DNA of 64,000 nt from assembly GCA_964351395.1 (NCBI GenBank), contig CAYGOF010000003.1:1-64000 (forward strand), given 5' to 3'. The translations under genes were made by a program, and so were the position numbers. Source of the DNA: Imperialibacter sp964351395. GTDB lineage: Bacteria > Bacteroidota > Bacteroidia > Cytophagales > Cyclobacteriaceae. Of the stretch, positions 51,651 through 61,180 are shown piece after piece (within the stretch, counting starts at the first letter, position 1; every line of letters starts with the position of its first letter). A model generated the notes under the pieces. That model had not been told where the DNA came from. It did not search any database and saw nothing but the letters and a program-made list of their open reading frames with translations.

Positions 51651-52817
51651 TCAGGCCCGCTGGATCGACTTACTCATCCAGGTGATTACGGCCACCATAC
51701 TGCCGATAACTGCGATCAACACAAATGAAGCACGCAAGCTGCTGGCCTCCGCAATAAACCCAATGAGTGGAGGTCCTAGTAGAAAGCCTAGAAAAGAAAT
51801 CGAGCTGACCATGGTCAGCGCCATTCCTGCCGACATGGTTTTTGATTTGCCAGCAACACTGTAGGCCAGAGGAACTACCGACGACACGCCAAAGCCAACA
51901 ATAAGAAACCCGATTAACGCAGTAGCGAAATAGGGTAAGGCCACCGCCAACAGCAATCCACTTGTGATCAGAATGCCGCTCGCTTTAAGTACAGTGCCTA
52001 TCCCAAAACGATTGGTGAGTCGATCTGAAACAAACCTCCCTCCAGCCATTGTCATCATAAAAGCACTAAAGCCTAGCGGCACCCATGCCTCGGGAGCTTC
52101 TACTACTTTTTTGAAGTAGACGCCACTCCAATCAAACATGCAGCCCTCGGCCATCATACCACACATAGCAATCAGGCCGATCTTTACCAACGTTCCGTCC
52201 GGCCTTACCCATTTAAGTTTCCCAGTATTCCGGTTGACATCTTCTTTGAGCGTATGAGGGTAATTAATGGCCAAAATGACTAATACTAAAGCCAGCATTA
52301 CAAGGTAATGTATCTGAGGCTCAATGCCCAACGCTACCATGATTGTGCCAATACCTGCTCCTGTGAAGCCTGCCAGGCTCCAGGTTCCATGAAAGGAGGC
52401 CATGATGGTACGTCCATAATGAGTTTGAACCCCGATCGCCTGGGTGTTTACTGCGATATTCACTGTATTCCCAAAAAACCCGTAAATAAAAAGCCCCACA
52501 CTGAGCATTGTCACACTGGAAGAAAAACCTAGAAAAGGTAGCGTAAACGCATATCCCAATGTGGCAATAAGCACAACTACCCGACTGCCCAACTTGTCAA
52601 TAATAAGACCAGAAACTGGTAAGGAACATAGCGACCCAATAGGTAAAATAAACAACAGACCTCCAAGAGCAGCTTCGCTTAAACCCAGCTTGAGTTGAAT
52701 ATCGGGTATCCTGGCTGCCCAGCTGGAAAAATTCAAACCGTGCGCAAAAAAGACCGAGGCCACTGCCACACGAAGCCTTGTTTTATTCAGATTTACAGAT
52801 GAAGTTTGGTCGGGCAT
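51651..52817 (-). CDS. MFS permease (YbjJ-like)
   Basis: This 388-residue protein with 12 predicted helices starts FFAHGLNFSSWAARIPDIQL, with LPVSGLIIDKLGSR, MASFHGTWSLAGFTGAG and AEGCMFDWSGVYFKKVV, a pattern typical of the YbjJ/fucose-permease-like branch of the MFS. It converges with the nucleoside operon (17-base gap) and is divergent from the sulfotransferase gene. The substrate is unknown. No signal peptide; inner membrane. Confidence 0.83.
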   Translation of the reverse strand: MPDQTSSVNLNKTRLRVAVASVFFAHGLNFSSWAARIPDIQLKLGLSEAALGGLLFILPIGSLCSLPVSGLIIDKLGSRVVVLIATLGYAFTLPFLGFSSSVTMLSVGLFIYGFFGNTVNIAVNTQAIGVQTHYGRTIMASFHGTWSLAGFTGAGIGTIMVALGIEPQIHYLVMLALVLVILAINYPHTLKEDVNRNTGKLKWVRPDGTLVKIGLIAMCGMMAEGCMFDWSGVYFKKVVEAPEAWVPLGFSAFMMTMAGGRFVSDRLTNRFGIGTVLKASGILITSGLLLAVALPYFATALIGFLIVGFGVSSVVPLAYSVAGKSKTMSAGMALTMVSSISFLGFLLGPPLIGFIAEASSLRASFVLIAVIGSMVAVITWMSKSIQRA

Positions 52818-52952
52818 AGGAATGAATCAGTGTGCAAAAATCAGTAAACTGAGGCATGCATGAAAGCATCATTAGGTATTTATCACCGAAACCGATTGTA
52901 TTGCTACCATTTACACCCAAATCAAAATATATTCGCTCCATATTTTTAATTT

Positions 52953-53672
52953 ATGACGCTTCGCATATCTGTTTGGTCTGGTCCACGCAACGTTTCTACG
53001 GCATTAATGTACTCTTTCGCCCAACGACCCGACACGGCTGTGGTTGACGAACCATTGTACGGGCACTACCTCAAAGTAACAGGATCTGTGCACCCTGGTC
53101 ATGAACATTTGCTGGAGGTTTTGGAGAAAGACGCTGATAAAATTATCTCCAAAACGATTTTGGGATTCAACGAAAAACCGGTCTATTTCATCAAGAACAT
53201 GTGCCATCACCTGAAGGACCTTGATGAGTCATTTCTTGATAAGTTGGTCAACCTGTTTTTGATCCGTGACCCCAGAGAAATGATTCCATCACTCATCAAC
53301 CAGATACCCCATCCGGTCTTGGGTGACACAGGCCTCGACAAACAACTCGAAATTTTCAGCAGACTAAAAAACACAGGTAAAGAAACTTTTATTTTCGATT
53401 CAAAAGACCTTTTGCTCAATCCCGAAGGGATGCTCAGGGCATTTTGTAGTTTTGTAGGCATCCCCTTCTACAAGCAGATGCTGGCATGGGAAGCTGGGGC
53501 CCGACCGGAAGATGGTGCCTGGGCGCCATATTGGTATCATAATGTGCATAAATCGACTGGGTTCGCTCAGTACGTCCCAAAAACTGAAGAAATAAAACCT
53601 GAATTACAGCCGCTAATGGATGAGTCGGTCGCTTTGTATGAAGAATTATATGCCAACGCGATCAAAATATAA
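52953..53672 (+). CDS. Sulfotransferase-like P-loop protein
   Basis: This 239-residue protein has the PAPS-binding-type loop VWSGPRNVSTALMYSFAQRP near 7-26 and the 3'-phosphate motif FLIRDPREMIPSLINQ near 104-119, with an added ENxxDLLxNPE-like DSKDLLLNPEGMLRAFCSF. It is 45 bases upstream of a class IV aminotransferase gene. Plant proteins are known in which a similar domain is fused to such an aminotransferase, supporting a joint function. The reaction is not known. TATTTTTA at 52941-52948 ends four bases before the ATG, a possible -7 box for a leaderless mRNA. Confidence 0.82.
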   Translation: MTLRISVWSGPRNVSTALMYSFAQRPDTAVVDEPLYGHYLKVTGSVHPGHEHLLEVLEKDADKIISKTILGFNEKPVYFIKNMCHHLKDLDESFLDKLVNLFLIRDPREMIPSLINQIPHPVLGDTGLDKQLEIFSRLKNTGKETFIFDSKDLLLNPEGMLRAFCSFVGIPFYKQMLAWEAGARPEDGAWAPYWYHNVHKSTGFAQYVPKTEEIKPELQPLMDESVALYEELYANAIKI

Positions 53673-53717
53673 TTGCCCCTAGCAAAAAATTAATCAACGC
53701 AAGAAGTAAGTATAGCC

Positions 53718-54623
53718 ATGGATCCAAAATTACCCAACCAAAAAAACAACGACATCAAAGTATATATCGATGGTCAATTCTATGCCCGTGAAGACGCCAA
53801 AGTGTCGGTTTTCGACAGTGTAGTGCAGGGGGGCGACTCGGTATGGGAAGGCCTTCGGGTATACGATGGTAAAGTGTTTATGCTGGACGAACACCTGGAA
53901 AGGCTAGTTAATTCGGCTAAAACCATGGCTTTTGAGGGAACTCCAAGCAAAGAGGAAGTAAAAAAGGCAGTGGTGGAGACTTTGAAAGTCAACGGCATGA
54001 TGAACGATGCCCACATTAGGCTGACACTTACCAGGGGCAAAAAGATCACTTCAGGCATGAACCCAAAATTGAATCAGTATGGTCCAACGCTGATTGTGCT
54101 TGCAGAATGGAAGGCTCCGATCTACACAACAGAGCAAGGATTGACACTGATCACCTCCTCAATTCGCCGAAACTCCCCACAGTGCCTTGACTCTAAAATC
54201 CACCATAATAACCTGATCAATAACATCCTGGCCAAAATAGAGGCCAACTATGCCAATTGCGATGGAGCAGTCATGCTCGACCTGAATGGCTTCGTGAGTG
54301 AAACCAATACAACCAATATTTTCTTTGTGAAAAAAGGAGAGCTCATCACGCCATTTGCTGATTTCTGTTTGCCGGGCATCACACGTGCGCTTATGCTGGA
54401 ATTAGCTGAAAAAAACGACGTGAAGTGGAAAGAAAAGAACGTTACCATCGCAGAAATGTACACCATGGATGAGATGTTTACCACTGGCACCGAAGGTGGC
54501 CTTGCAGCTGCCGTAACAGTAGATGGCAGACAAATAGGAGATGGCAAAGTGGGGCCAGTGACTAAAAAGTTCCAGCAATGGCATGAAGCAGAAACCAAGA
54601 AAAGAGGCGTTCCAATCATTTAG
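53718..54623 (+). CDS. Class IV PLP aminotransferase (IlvE/DAAT-like)
   Basis: This 301-residue fold-type IV enzyme has VYIDGQFYAREDAKVSVFDS near 15-34, GDSVWEGLRVYDGK, RLTLTRGK, the PLP Lys in CLDSKIHHNNLINN near 155-168, and GFVSETNTTNIFFVKKGEL with TPFADFCLPGITR near 195-228. These make or degrade branched-chain or D-amino acids, or cleave aminodeoxychorismate. The GFVSETNTTNIF motif is IlvE-like. It sits between a sulfotransferase-like gene and an ArgD-like aminotransferase on the same strand. No ilv genes are near, so housekeeping valine synthesis is not certain. Confidence 0.87.
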   Translation: MDPKLPNQKNNDIKVYIDGQFYAREDAKVSVFDSVVQGGDSVWEGLRVYDGKVFMLDEHLERLVNSAKTMAFEGTPSKEEVKKAVVETLKVNGMMNDAHIRLTLTRGKKITSGMNPKLNQYGPTLIVLAEWKAPIYTTEQGLTLITSSIRRNSPQCLDSKIHHNNLINNILAKIEANYANCDGAVMLDLNGFVSETNTTNIFFVKKGELITPFADFCLPGITRALMLELAEKNDVKWKEKNVTIAEMYTMDEMFTTGTEGGLAAAVTVDGRQIGDGKVGPVTKKFQQWHEAETKKRGVPII

Positions 54624-54706
54624 ATACTTGTCAACGCTAAAACTTCTTAGCGATCGAATATAAATTCGAATAATTAGTAATCTTTGCTGCCTTAGTTAAA
54701 AGCAGA

Positions 54707-55828
54707 ATGAAACTATTCGACGTCTATCCTCTTTTTGATATTACCCCAGTAAAGGCGCTAGGATCCTGGCTTTGGGATGATAAAGGCACTAAGTACCTCG
54801 ACCTCTACGGAGGGCATGCCGTCATTTCGATTGGGCACTCCCACCAGCATTATGTGCAGAGGCTAAGCGAACAACTGTCTAAAATCTCATTTTACTCAAA
54901 CAGTATAAAAAACCCACAGCAAGAGCAGCTGGCAGAAAAGTTGGGGCAAATGTCGGGCTACCCCGACTACCAGCTTTTCCTTTGCAACTCCGGCGCAGAA
55001 GCCAACGAAAATGCTCTGAAACTGGCGTCATTTGTTACTGGAAAAAAGAAAGTAATCGCTTTTGACAAAGCTTTTCATGGCCGCACCTCCGGCGCAGTGG
55101 CGGCCACAGATAACCCAAAGATTGTCGCTCCATTCAATGCGGGTCACGAGATCGTTTTCTGCCCACTTAATAATGAGCCAGCACTAAGTGAAGCCTTGGA
55201 TGGTGAAGTGGCGGCTGTGATTATTGAGGGCATTCAGGGAGTAGGCGGCATTAGAATGCCTGACGACTCTTTTCTACAGTTCCTCGAAAAGAAATGCACC
55301 GAAAAAGGTTGCCTGTTGATCCTCGACGAAATTCAGTGCGGCTATGGGCGTACAGGCAAGTTCTTTGCCCACCAGTACGCAGGTATCAAACCGCACATCA
55401 TTACCACAGCCAAGGGAATGGGCAATGGCTTTCCGGTAGGCGGCGTGCTGATCCATCCCGATATAAAGCCATGGAGCGGCATGCTGGGGACCACTTTTGG
55501 AGGCAACCATTTAGCATCTGTTGCTAGCCTGGCCGTGTTGGAAGTAATGGAAAGCGAGCATCTAATGGATAATGCCTATGAACTGGGCACCCACTGGATG
55601 CAACAACTGAAAGATATGGACGGACCACAAAATGTACGTGGTAGAGGCCTGATCATAGGTTTTGACCTTCCTGAATCAAAAAACACGGTGAGAAAGGACC
55701 TACTGACGAAGCATCATATTTTCACCGGAGAAGCCAAACCAAATACTATCAGGCTATTGCCATCGCTCGCTTTAGCCAAAAAAGAAGCGGATTTGCTTAT
55801 CACTGCCCTTCATGCTGAACTGTCATGA
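54707..55828 (+). CDS. argD: Class III aminotransferase (ArgD/AstC-like)
   Basis: This 373-residue fold-type I class III aminotransferase has the typical VYPLFDITPVKALGSWLWD start, NSGAEANENALKLA near 95-108, FHGRTSGAVAAT, LILDEIQCGYGRTGKFFAHQ near 204-223, and the PLP Lys in ITTAKGMGNGFPVGG (near 233). It resembles acetyl- or succinylornithine aminotransferases of arginine synthesis. No other arg genes are next to it, so the substrate is tentative. A 50-residue shorter C-terminus than E. coli ArgD (about 400) is common in Bacteroidota. It lies 83 bases after the class IV aminotransferase gene. Confidence 0.85.
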   Translation: MKLFDVYPLFDITPVKALGSWLWDDKGTKYLDLYGGHAVISIGHSHQHYVQRLSEQLSKISFYSNSIKNPQQEQLAEKLGQMSGYPDYQLFLCNSGAEANENALKLASFVTGKKKVIAFDKAFHGRTSGAVAATDNPKIVAPFNAGHEIVFCPLNNEPALSEALDGEVAAVIIEGIQGVGGIRMPDDSFLQFLEKKCTEKGCLLILDEIQCGYGRTGKFFAHQYAGIKPHIITTAKGMGNGFPVGGVLIHPDIKPWSGMLGTTFGGNHLASVASLAVLEVMESEHLMDNAYELGTHWMQQLKDMDGPQNVRGRGLIIGFDLPESKNTVRKDLLTKHHIFTGEAKPNTIRLLPSLALAKKEADLLITALHAELS

Positions 55829-55930
55829 AACTATCGCTAAACGTCCTAACAATTGGATAGATAGTCTATTTCTGAAACAATAGGCCTTTACTTCCGTTAT
55901 CTGTAGCAACATATAAACTACCGTACAGAT

Positions 55931-56503
55931 ATGAAAAAACTATTTACAATCCTTTTTGCAGTTGCCGCTGTGCAACTAAATGCACAGAGCTGGGAGCTTG
56001 ACAAGTCCCACACCAACATCAAATTCACCGTTACCCATATGGTGGTATCAGAAGTAGATGGTTCATTTGGGGACTTCACTGGTACTGTAACAGGTGGTGA
56101 TGACAAGTTTGTAGGCGCCGATGTAGATTTCACTGCGCAAGTAGCATCTGTTGATACTGACAACGAAAGAAGAGACAACCACTTAAAAGGTGATGATTTC
56201 TTTAGTGCTGAAAAATTCCCAACCATTAAGTTTAATGGAAAAATCGTTAATGAAGGTGGAAAATACTTCCTGGCCGGAAACTTCACCATGCGTGATGTTA
56301 CTAAGCCGGTTAAGTTTGAAGTGAAGTATAACGGAAAAGTGGATACAGGCAGAGGAATGAAAGCTGGATTCAAAGTAATGGGCACAATCAACCGTTTCGA
56401 CTATGGTTTGAAATGGGATGCTGCACTTGAAGCTGGTGGGCTTGTAGTGGCAGAAGATGTTCAGATTACCTGCAATATTGAGTTGAATGCTCCAAAAAGT
56501 TAA
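55931..56503 (+). CDS. YceI-family lipid/isoprenoid-binding protein
   Basis: This 190-residue protein has a signal peptide (LFTILFAVAAVQLNAQ) and the YceI lipocalin-like barrel: WELDKSHTNIKFTVTHMVVS near 20-39, FKGDDFFSAEKFPTIKF-like DDFFSAEKFPTIKFNGK, then NFTMRDVTKPVKFEVKYNGK. YceI proteins bind polyisoprenoids or fatty acids in the periplasm, and some respond to stress. Length is standard. It is a single-gene unit ending with a terminator at 56562. Confidence 0.93.
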   Translation: MKKLFTILFAVAAVQLNAQSWELDKSHTNIKFTVTHMVVSEVDGSFGDFTGTVTGGDDKFVGADVDFTAQVASVDTDNERRDNHLKGDDFFSAEKFPTIKFNGKIVNEGGKYFLAGNFTMRDVTKPVKFEVKYNGKVDTGRGMKAGFKVMGTINRFDYGLKWDAALEAGGLVVAEDVQITCNIELNAPKS

Positions 56504-56561
56504 TTAACTTTGAAGAGGTTTCCATTTTAACATAACCCGAGAATCACCCTAGTTGATGATA

Positions 56562-56594
56562 GAAAGGCAGGCATCCCCTGCCTTTCACTTTTTC
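56562..56594 (+). terminator. Terminator after the yceI-like gene
   Basis: GAAAGGCAGG-CATCC-CCTGCCTTTC (56562-56586) followed by ACTTTTTCC. Confidence 0.85.
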
Positions 56595-56657
56595 CGCCCG
56601 TTGAGCCGCGCCCTCCAATCAAATTTCATTAAAGTTTAATTATTTCAGTTTTAGGCC

Positions 56658-56665
56658 TACCTTTG
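56658..56665 (+). promoter_or_regulatory. pyrG promoter -7 box
   Basis: TACCTTTG matches TAnnTTTG; TTT sits 20 bases upstream at 56635-56637 in place of the TTG -33 box. A leader of about 29 bases would follow. Confidence 0.6.
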
Positions 56666-56698
56666 TGTCCCGAAAGAATATCTCGGATTTCACCTCTT

Positions 56699-58321
56699 AT
56701 GTCCAAAGCAAAATACATCTTCGTAACTGGCGGCGTTACGTCCTCATTAGGCAAAGGAATTATCTCAGCATCACTAGGCAAACTACTGCAAGCCAGGGGG
56801 TTCCGGGTAACTATCCAAAAGTTTGACCCATACATCAATATCGACCCAGGTACGCTCAATCCTTATGAGCATGGCGAATGTTATGTAACGACTGATGGCG
56901 CAGAGACTGATCTTGACCTGGGGCATTACGAAAGGTTTCTGGACATAAAGACGACACAAAACAATAATGTGACGACTGGGCGGATTTATAACAACGTCAT
57001 TACCAAAGAAAGAAGAGGAGATTTTCTTGGTAAAACAGTTCAGGTGGTGCCTCACATTACCGACGAAATAAAAGACAATTTTTACAAACTCGGCGAAACT
57101 GGTGATTACGATATCGTCATCACTGAAATAGGTGGTTGCGTAGGTGATATCGAATCACTTCCCTTTATAGAGGCTGTGCGCCAGGCAAGATTCGAACTGG
57201 GGCCCAACAACTTTGTCTCCATTCATCTTACCCTGATTCCTTACCTGAAAGCAGCCGGAGAGCAAAAAACGAAACCTACACAACATTCTGTAAAGCAACT
57301 GCTGGAGGCTGGTATCCAGCCCGATATTTTGGTTTGCCGCACAGAACATACGCTTACTGACGAGATACGGAAAAAACTTGCACTTTTCTGTAACGTAGCG
57401 CACAATTGTGTCATCGAAGCACAGGATGCTGACACTATTTACGATGTGCCTTTACTGATGAGAAAAGAGAAGCTCGATGAAAGAGTGCTGACTAAACTCA
57501 AACTCAATCATAAGAAAGAGCCGCAGATCGATCAGTGGAAAGAGTTCTTGGGTAGGTTAAAAAACCCTACAGATGAAGTACGGATTGCTTTAGTTGGTAA
57601 ATACGTACAGCTAAAGGATGCTTACAAGTCGATCGCCGAATCCTTTGTTCATGCTGGAGCACACAATGAATGCAAAGTGGAGCTCTCCTGGATCAATTCT
57701 GAAGAACTTGATGGCGACAATATCCAAAGACTACTCAAGGACAAACATGGTATTTTGGTAGCCCCTGGTTTTGGAGAAAGAGGCTGGGAAGGCAAGCTGC
57801 AGGCAGTTAAATATGCCAGAGAAGATAAGATTCCCTTCTTCGGAATTTGCCTTGGCATGCAGTGCGCTGTAATTGAATTCGCAAGAAACGTACTAAATAT
57901 AAAGTACGCCAACTCGACAGAGATGGACCCCAAGACGAAAGCGCCTGTCATTGATATGATGGAGGAGCAGAAGAAAATAACGAAAATGGGGGGTACTATG
58001 CGACTTGGTGCCTATGCATGCGAAGTGAAAAAAGGTTCTAAGGCATATTCTGCGTATGGACAATCGAAAATTATGGAGCGCCATCGCCATAGATATGAAT
58101 TTAATAACAAATACCTGGCTCAATTTGAAGAGGCCGGCTTTATAGCTACAGGTATTAACCCCGACACCAAACTGGTTGAAATCATGGAGCTGAAAGATCA
58201 TCCATGGTTTATTGGCAGTCAATTTCATCCCGAGCTTAAAAGTACGGTAATGAACCCTCACCCTCTTTTTGTTCGCTTTGTGAAAGCGGCACTTGCTTTC
58301 AAAAAGGAAACTTATAAATAA
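56699..58321 (+). CDS. pyrG: CTP synthase
   Basis: The protein of about 540 residues, counted from the ATG at 56699 (the longer frame adds twelve residues before the conserved start), has the amidoligase domain (YIFVTGGVTSSLGKGIISAS at 5-24, TLNPYEHGECYVTTDGAETD) and the C-terminal class I glutamine amidotransferase with FFGICLGMQCAVIEF (nucleophile Cys near 384) and FHPEL (catalytic His). It makes CTP from UTP, ATP and glutamine. It is followed by yidC, 23 bases on. A complete and ordinary enzyme. Confidence 0.97.
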   Translation: MSKAKYIFVTGGVTSSLGKGIISASLGKLLQARGFRVTIQKFDPYINIDPGTLNPYEHGECYVTTDGAETDLDLGHYERFLDIKTTQNNNVTTGRIYNNVITKERRGDFLGKTVQVVPHITDEIKDNFYKLGETGDYDIVITEIGGCVGDIESLPFIEAVRQARFELGPNNFVSIHLTLIPYLKAAGEQKTKPTQHSVKQLLEAGIQPDILVCRTEHTLTDEIRKKLALFCNVAHNCVIEAQDADTIYDVPLLMRKEKLDERVLTKLKLNHKKEPQIDQWKEFLGRLKNPTDEVRIALVGKYVQLKDAYKSIAESFVHAGAHNECKVELSWINSEELDGDNIQRLLKDKHGILVAPGFGERGWEGKLQAVKYAREDKIPFFGICLGMQCAVIEFARNVLNIKYANSTEMDPKTKAPVIDMMEEQKKITKMGGTMRLGAYACEVKKGSKAYSAYGQSKIMERHRHRYEFNNKYLAQFEEAGFIATGINPDTKLVEIMELKDHPWFIGSQFHPELKSTVMNPHPLFVRFVKAALAFKKETYK

Positions 58322-58344
58322 ATAGCACTACAGAATAGATACCA

Positions 58345-60165
58345 ATGGATAGACAGCAAGTAATTGGGATGGTCATGATGTTGATCTTGCTCACCGTTTA
58401 TTTTACATTTTTTGCCCCAGACCCACCCGTCGAAGCGCCTATAGTAGCCACTACCGAAAGCGTAGTAGCTCCTACCGAAGCTGCCCCTGGCAATGCCACT
58501 GAAGCATTTACCGCAGTTGCAGACTCAGTCAAAGACGGTCAACTAAAGGAACAATTTGGCGCTTTTGCTGCTATTGCCTCTGGCACAAAAGAAGAGGTGA
58601 CACTTGAAAACGATGACATCAAAGTGTCAATCAGCACCAAAGGTGGTTTTGTTTCCTTTGTGGAGCTGAAAAAATACAAAACCTACGATGGGCAGCCGCT
58701 CGTGCTGCTTGATGAAGCTAGCTCATCAATTGATGTAGCTTTTGGCGGACAAAACAGGAACCTGAAATTGGCTGATTTCTATTTTACCCCATCGGTGAAG
58801 TCGAAAACAGTTTCTGGCAGCGATTCAATTACCGTAACCCTTAGGGCCTCACTAAGTGCCAATCAGTATATCGAGCAAGTCTACTCTATTAAAGGGCAAG
58901 GCTACGAGCTTGGTTATTCTTTAAGCACCAAAGGGCTGGAAAGCTATCTCGGCCAGGAAGCTGCTGTTTTGCAGTGGAAAAACGACATAAAAAGAGTCGA
59001 AGCAGACCTGAAAGATTCAAGGATCAGGACAACGATCAACTATTACACGACTGCAGGTGAAACCGACGAGCTAAGCGCAACTTCGGAGGGACTGGAAGAA
59101 GAAACCCTTTCTGAATCACTTCAGTGGGTAGCAATTAAGCAGAAGTTCTTTACCGCTGGTATCATTGCTAATGATGGCTTTTCTGGTGCTTATGTAGCCA
59201 CTAAGTACACGGTTGCCGACACTTCCAAAGTAAAAGAAGCTATTGTTAGCCTGACCCTCCCTGCAGAGCGATGGAAAAGCACAGGTCTGAACGGTAAATG
59301 GTTCTTCGGACCTAACGAGTACAATACACTCAAAAATGTAGCGCCTGAGTTTAGCAGCAACATCAACCTGGGCTGGAGTATTCTTGGCTGGATCAATAAA
59401 GGATTTACGATTCCTGTTTTTCATTTCCTGGAAAGTATCCTGAGCAACTACGGTATCATCATCATTATTATAGTGATTTTGATGCGGCTCATTTTGTTCC
59501 CGCTCAACTACAAGTCGTACATGAGTATGGCTAAGATGAAAGTCTTGAAGCCGGAAATCGATGACATTAAAGCGCAGTATCCTGACGATATGCAAAAGCA
59601 GCAGTCGGAAACAATGGCGCTTTACCAGAAAGTAGGCATCAATCCATTGAGTGGTTGCATTCCCATGCTGCTGCAAATGCCAATTCTTTTCAGCATGTTC
59701 TACTTCTTCCCGAATGCCATCGAGTTGAGGCAGGTATCATTCCTTTGGGCGCATGACTTATCCACATACGACAGTGTATTGAACCTTCCTTTCGTGATCC
59801 CATTTTATGGAGACCACGTCAGTTTGTTTACTTTACTGATGACGGCGTCTACCATTTTGTATACCTGGAGCAATAGCCAAATGACAACTGTTCAGGGCCC
59901 AATGAAAACGCTTCAGTACATCATGCCGATTACCTTCCTGTTCTTCCTGAACTCATATGCAGCTGGTCTTACTTACTACTATTTTGTGTCAAACATCCTT
60001 TCATTTGGGCAGCAAGTGCTTATAAGAAGGTTTGTTGACGAAGACAAGATCAAACTGAAGCTGGAAGAAAACAGAAAGAAAAACGCCAACAAGAAAAAGT
60101 CATCATTCCAGCAGCGCCTTGACGAGGCTATGAAAGCTGGCAATGCCTCAAGGAAAAAGAAATAA
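58345..60165 (+). CDS. yidC: Membrane protein insertase
   Basis: This 606-residue protein has an N-terminal anchor (VIGMVMMLILLTVYFTFFAP), a large periplasmic domain (about 60-340) and the conserved insertase core from about 360: NYGIIIIIIVILMRLILFPL, then MSMAKMKVLKPEIDDIKAQY, NPLSGCIPMLLQMPILFSMF near 433, and two more helices, ending in a lysine-rich tail. YidC inserts and folds inner-membrane proteins, with or without SecYEG. The periplasmic domain is the Bacteroidota/proteobacterial form. It follows pyrG and is closed by a strong hairpin at 60171. Confidence 0.96.
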   Translation: MDRQQVIGMVMMLILLTVYFTFFAPDPPVEAPIVATTESVVAPTEAAPGNATEAFTAVADSVKDGQLKEQFGAFAAIASGTKEEVTLENDDIKVSISTKGGFVSFVELKKYKTYDGQPLVLLDEASSSIDVAFGGQNRNLKLADFYFTPSVKSKTVSGSDSITVTLRASLSANQYIEQVYSIKGQGYELGYSLSTKGLESYLGQEAAVLQWKNDIKRVEADLKDSRIRTTINYYTTAGETDELSATSEGLEEETLSESLQWVAIKQKFFTAGIIANDGFSGAYVATKYTVADTSKVKEAIVSLTLPAERWKSTGLNGKWFFGPNEYNTLKNVAPEFSSNINLGWSILGWINKGFTIPVFHFLESILSNYGIIIIIIVILMRLILFPLNYKSYMSMAKMKVLKPEIDDIKAQYPDDMQKQQSETMALYQKVGINPLSGCIPMLLQMPILFSMFYFFPNAIELRQVSFLWAHDLSTYDSVLNLPFVIPFYGDHVSLFTLLMTASTILYTWSNSQMTTVQGPMKTLQYIMPITFLFFLNSYAAGLTYYYFVSNILSFGQQVLIRRFVDEDKIKLKLEENRKKNANKKKSSFQQRLDEAMKAGNASRKKK

Positions 60166-60170
60166 GAGAT

Positions 60171-60207
60171 AAGCAGTTAGTGGTACTCCATTTACCACTA
60201 ACTGCTT
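60171..60207 (+). terminator. Perfect 15-bp stem-loop after yidC
   Basis: AAGCAGTTAGTGGTA and TACCACTAACTGCTT flank a 7-base loop (60171-60207). No T-run follows, so it may protect the mRNA end or terminate transcription less directly. Confidence 0.55.
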
Positions 60208-60299
60208 ACCATTTACCCACTACCCCCTCTGTGAATTAAGCGTGGATAACTTGGGGATTACCAAACAAGTCAATCCTTAACAATTCTTCTTAATTCGTC

Positions 60300-60307
60300 T
60301 ATATTTG
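60300..60307 (+). promoter_or_regulatory. Promoter -7 box of the parA-lepB operon
   Basis: TATATTTG matches TAnnTTTG, with TTA at 60277-60279, 20 bases upstream, as an imperfect -33 box. The leader to the parA ATG is about 80 bases. Confidence 0.55.
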
Positions 60308-60391
60308 TGCTTCACCGAAGAAGGCCTTTGTCATTTCACTTGCCTTTGGGAGGTATAAACCAGTTTCCTGAACCAATTTTTGGATTTTCTC

Positions 60392-61180
60392 ATGGGCAAA
60401 ATCATTTCGATTGCGAACCAGAAGGGCGGAGTAGGTAAAACAACGTCCGCCATCAACCTGGCTGCCAGTTTAGCGGCTTTGGAGTACAAGACCCTTATTG
60501 TAGATGCTGACCCTCAGGCCAATTCTACCTCAGGTGTTGGACTTAACCCCAAAGAAGTAGAAGTAAGTATCTACGAATGCATGGTAAATGGAGAAGATCC
60601 TCATGACGCCATTGTCAAAACGGACCTTGACTTTCTCTACCTTCTGCCCTCACACATCGACCTGGTGGGTGCTGAAGTAGAAATGGTAAGCATTAGCGGT
60701 AGAGAAGAAAAGATGAGAGCAGCACTCGGTCGGGTTAAAGACGAGTACGATTTCATTATCATTGACTGTTCACCTTCCTTAGGCTTGATCACTATCAATG
60801 CCCTGGTGGCAAGTGATTCCGTCATGGTGCCGGTTCAGTGTGAGTACTTCGCTCTTGAAGGACTGGGCAAATTGCTCAATACCATAAAAATCATCCAATC
60901 AAGGCTCAATCCTGAATTAGAAATAGAGGGCATTTTGCTCACCATGTACGATGTGAGACTTCGCCTTTCGAACCAGGTCGTGGAAGAAGTAAATACTCAC
61001 TTCAAGTCACTGGTTTTTGAGACGATCATACCAAGAAATATTAAGTTGAGTGAATCTCCAAGTTTTGGCCTTCCTGCCATTTCACACGACGCAGAAAGCA
61101 AAGGTGCCATCAGCTATCTAAATTTGGCAGAAGAGATTTTGAAAAGGAATGAAATGAGAATTCCTAAAGTGAGTGCTTAA
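60392..61180 (+). CDS. parA: Chromosome-partitioning ATPase ParA/Soj
   Basis: The protein of about 262 residues starts at ATG 60392 and has the deviant Walker A KGGVGKTT at 11-18, DADPQANSTSGVG and the Walker B region IIIDCSPSLGLITINAL. This is the ParA/Soj family that binds DNA non-specifically and moves ParB-parS complexes. It overlaps parB by one base (TAATG), confirming a pair. It heads the operon parA-parB-DUF5683-dapB-lepB, common in Bacteroidota and usually near the replication origin. No parS palindrome was noticed in the window, but I did not scan exhaustively. Confidence 0.96.
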   Translation: MGKIISIANQKGGVGKTTSAINLAASLAALEYKTLIVDADPQANSTSGVGLNPKEVEVSIYECMVNGEDPHDAIVKTDLDFLYLLPSHIDLVGAEVEMVSISGREEKMRAALGRVKDEYDFIIIDCSPSLGLITINALVASDSVMVPVQCEYFALEGLGKLLNTIKIIQSRLNPELEIEGILLTMYDVRLRLSNQVVEEVNTHFKSLVFETIIPRNIKLSESPSFGLPAISHDAESKGAISYLNLAEEILKRNEMRIPKVSA

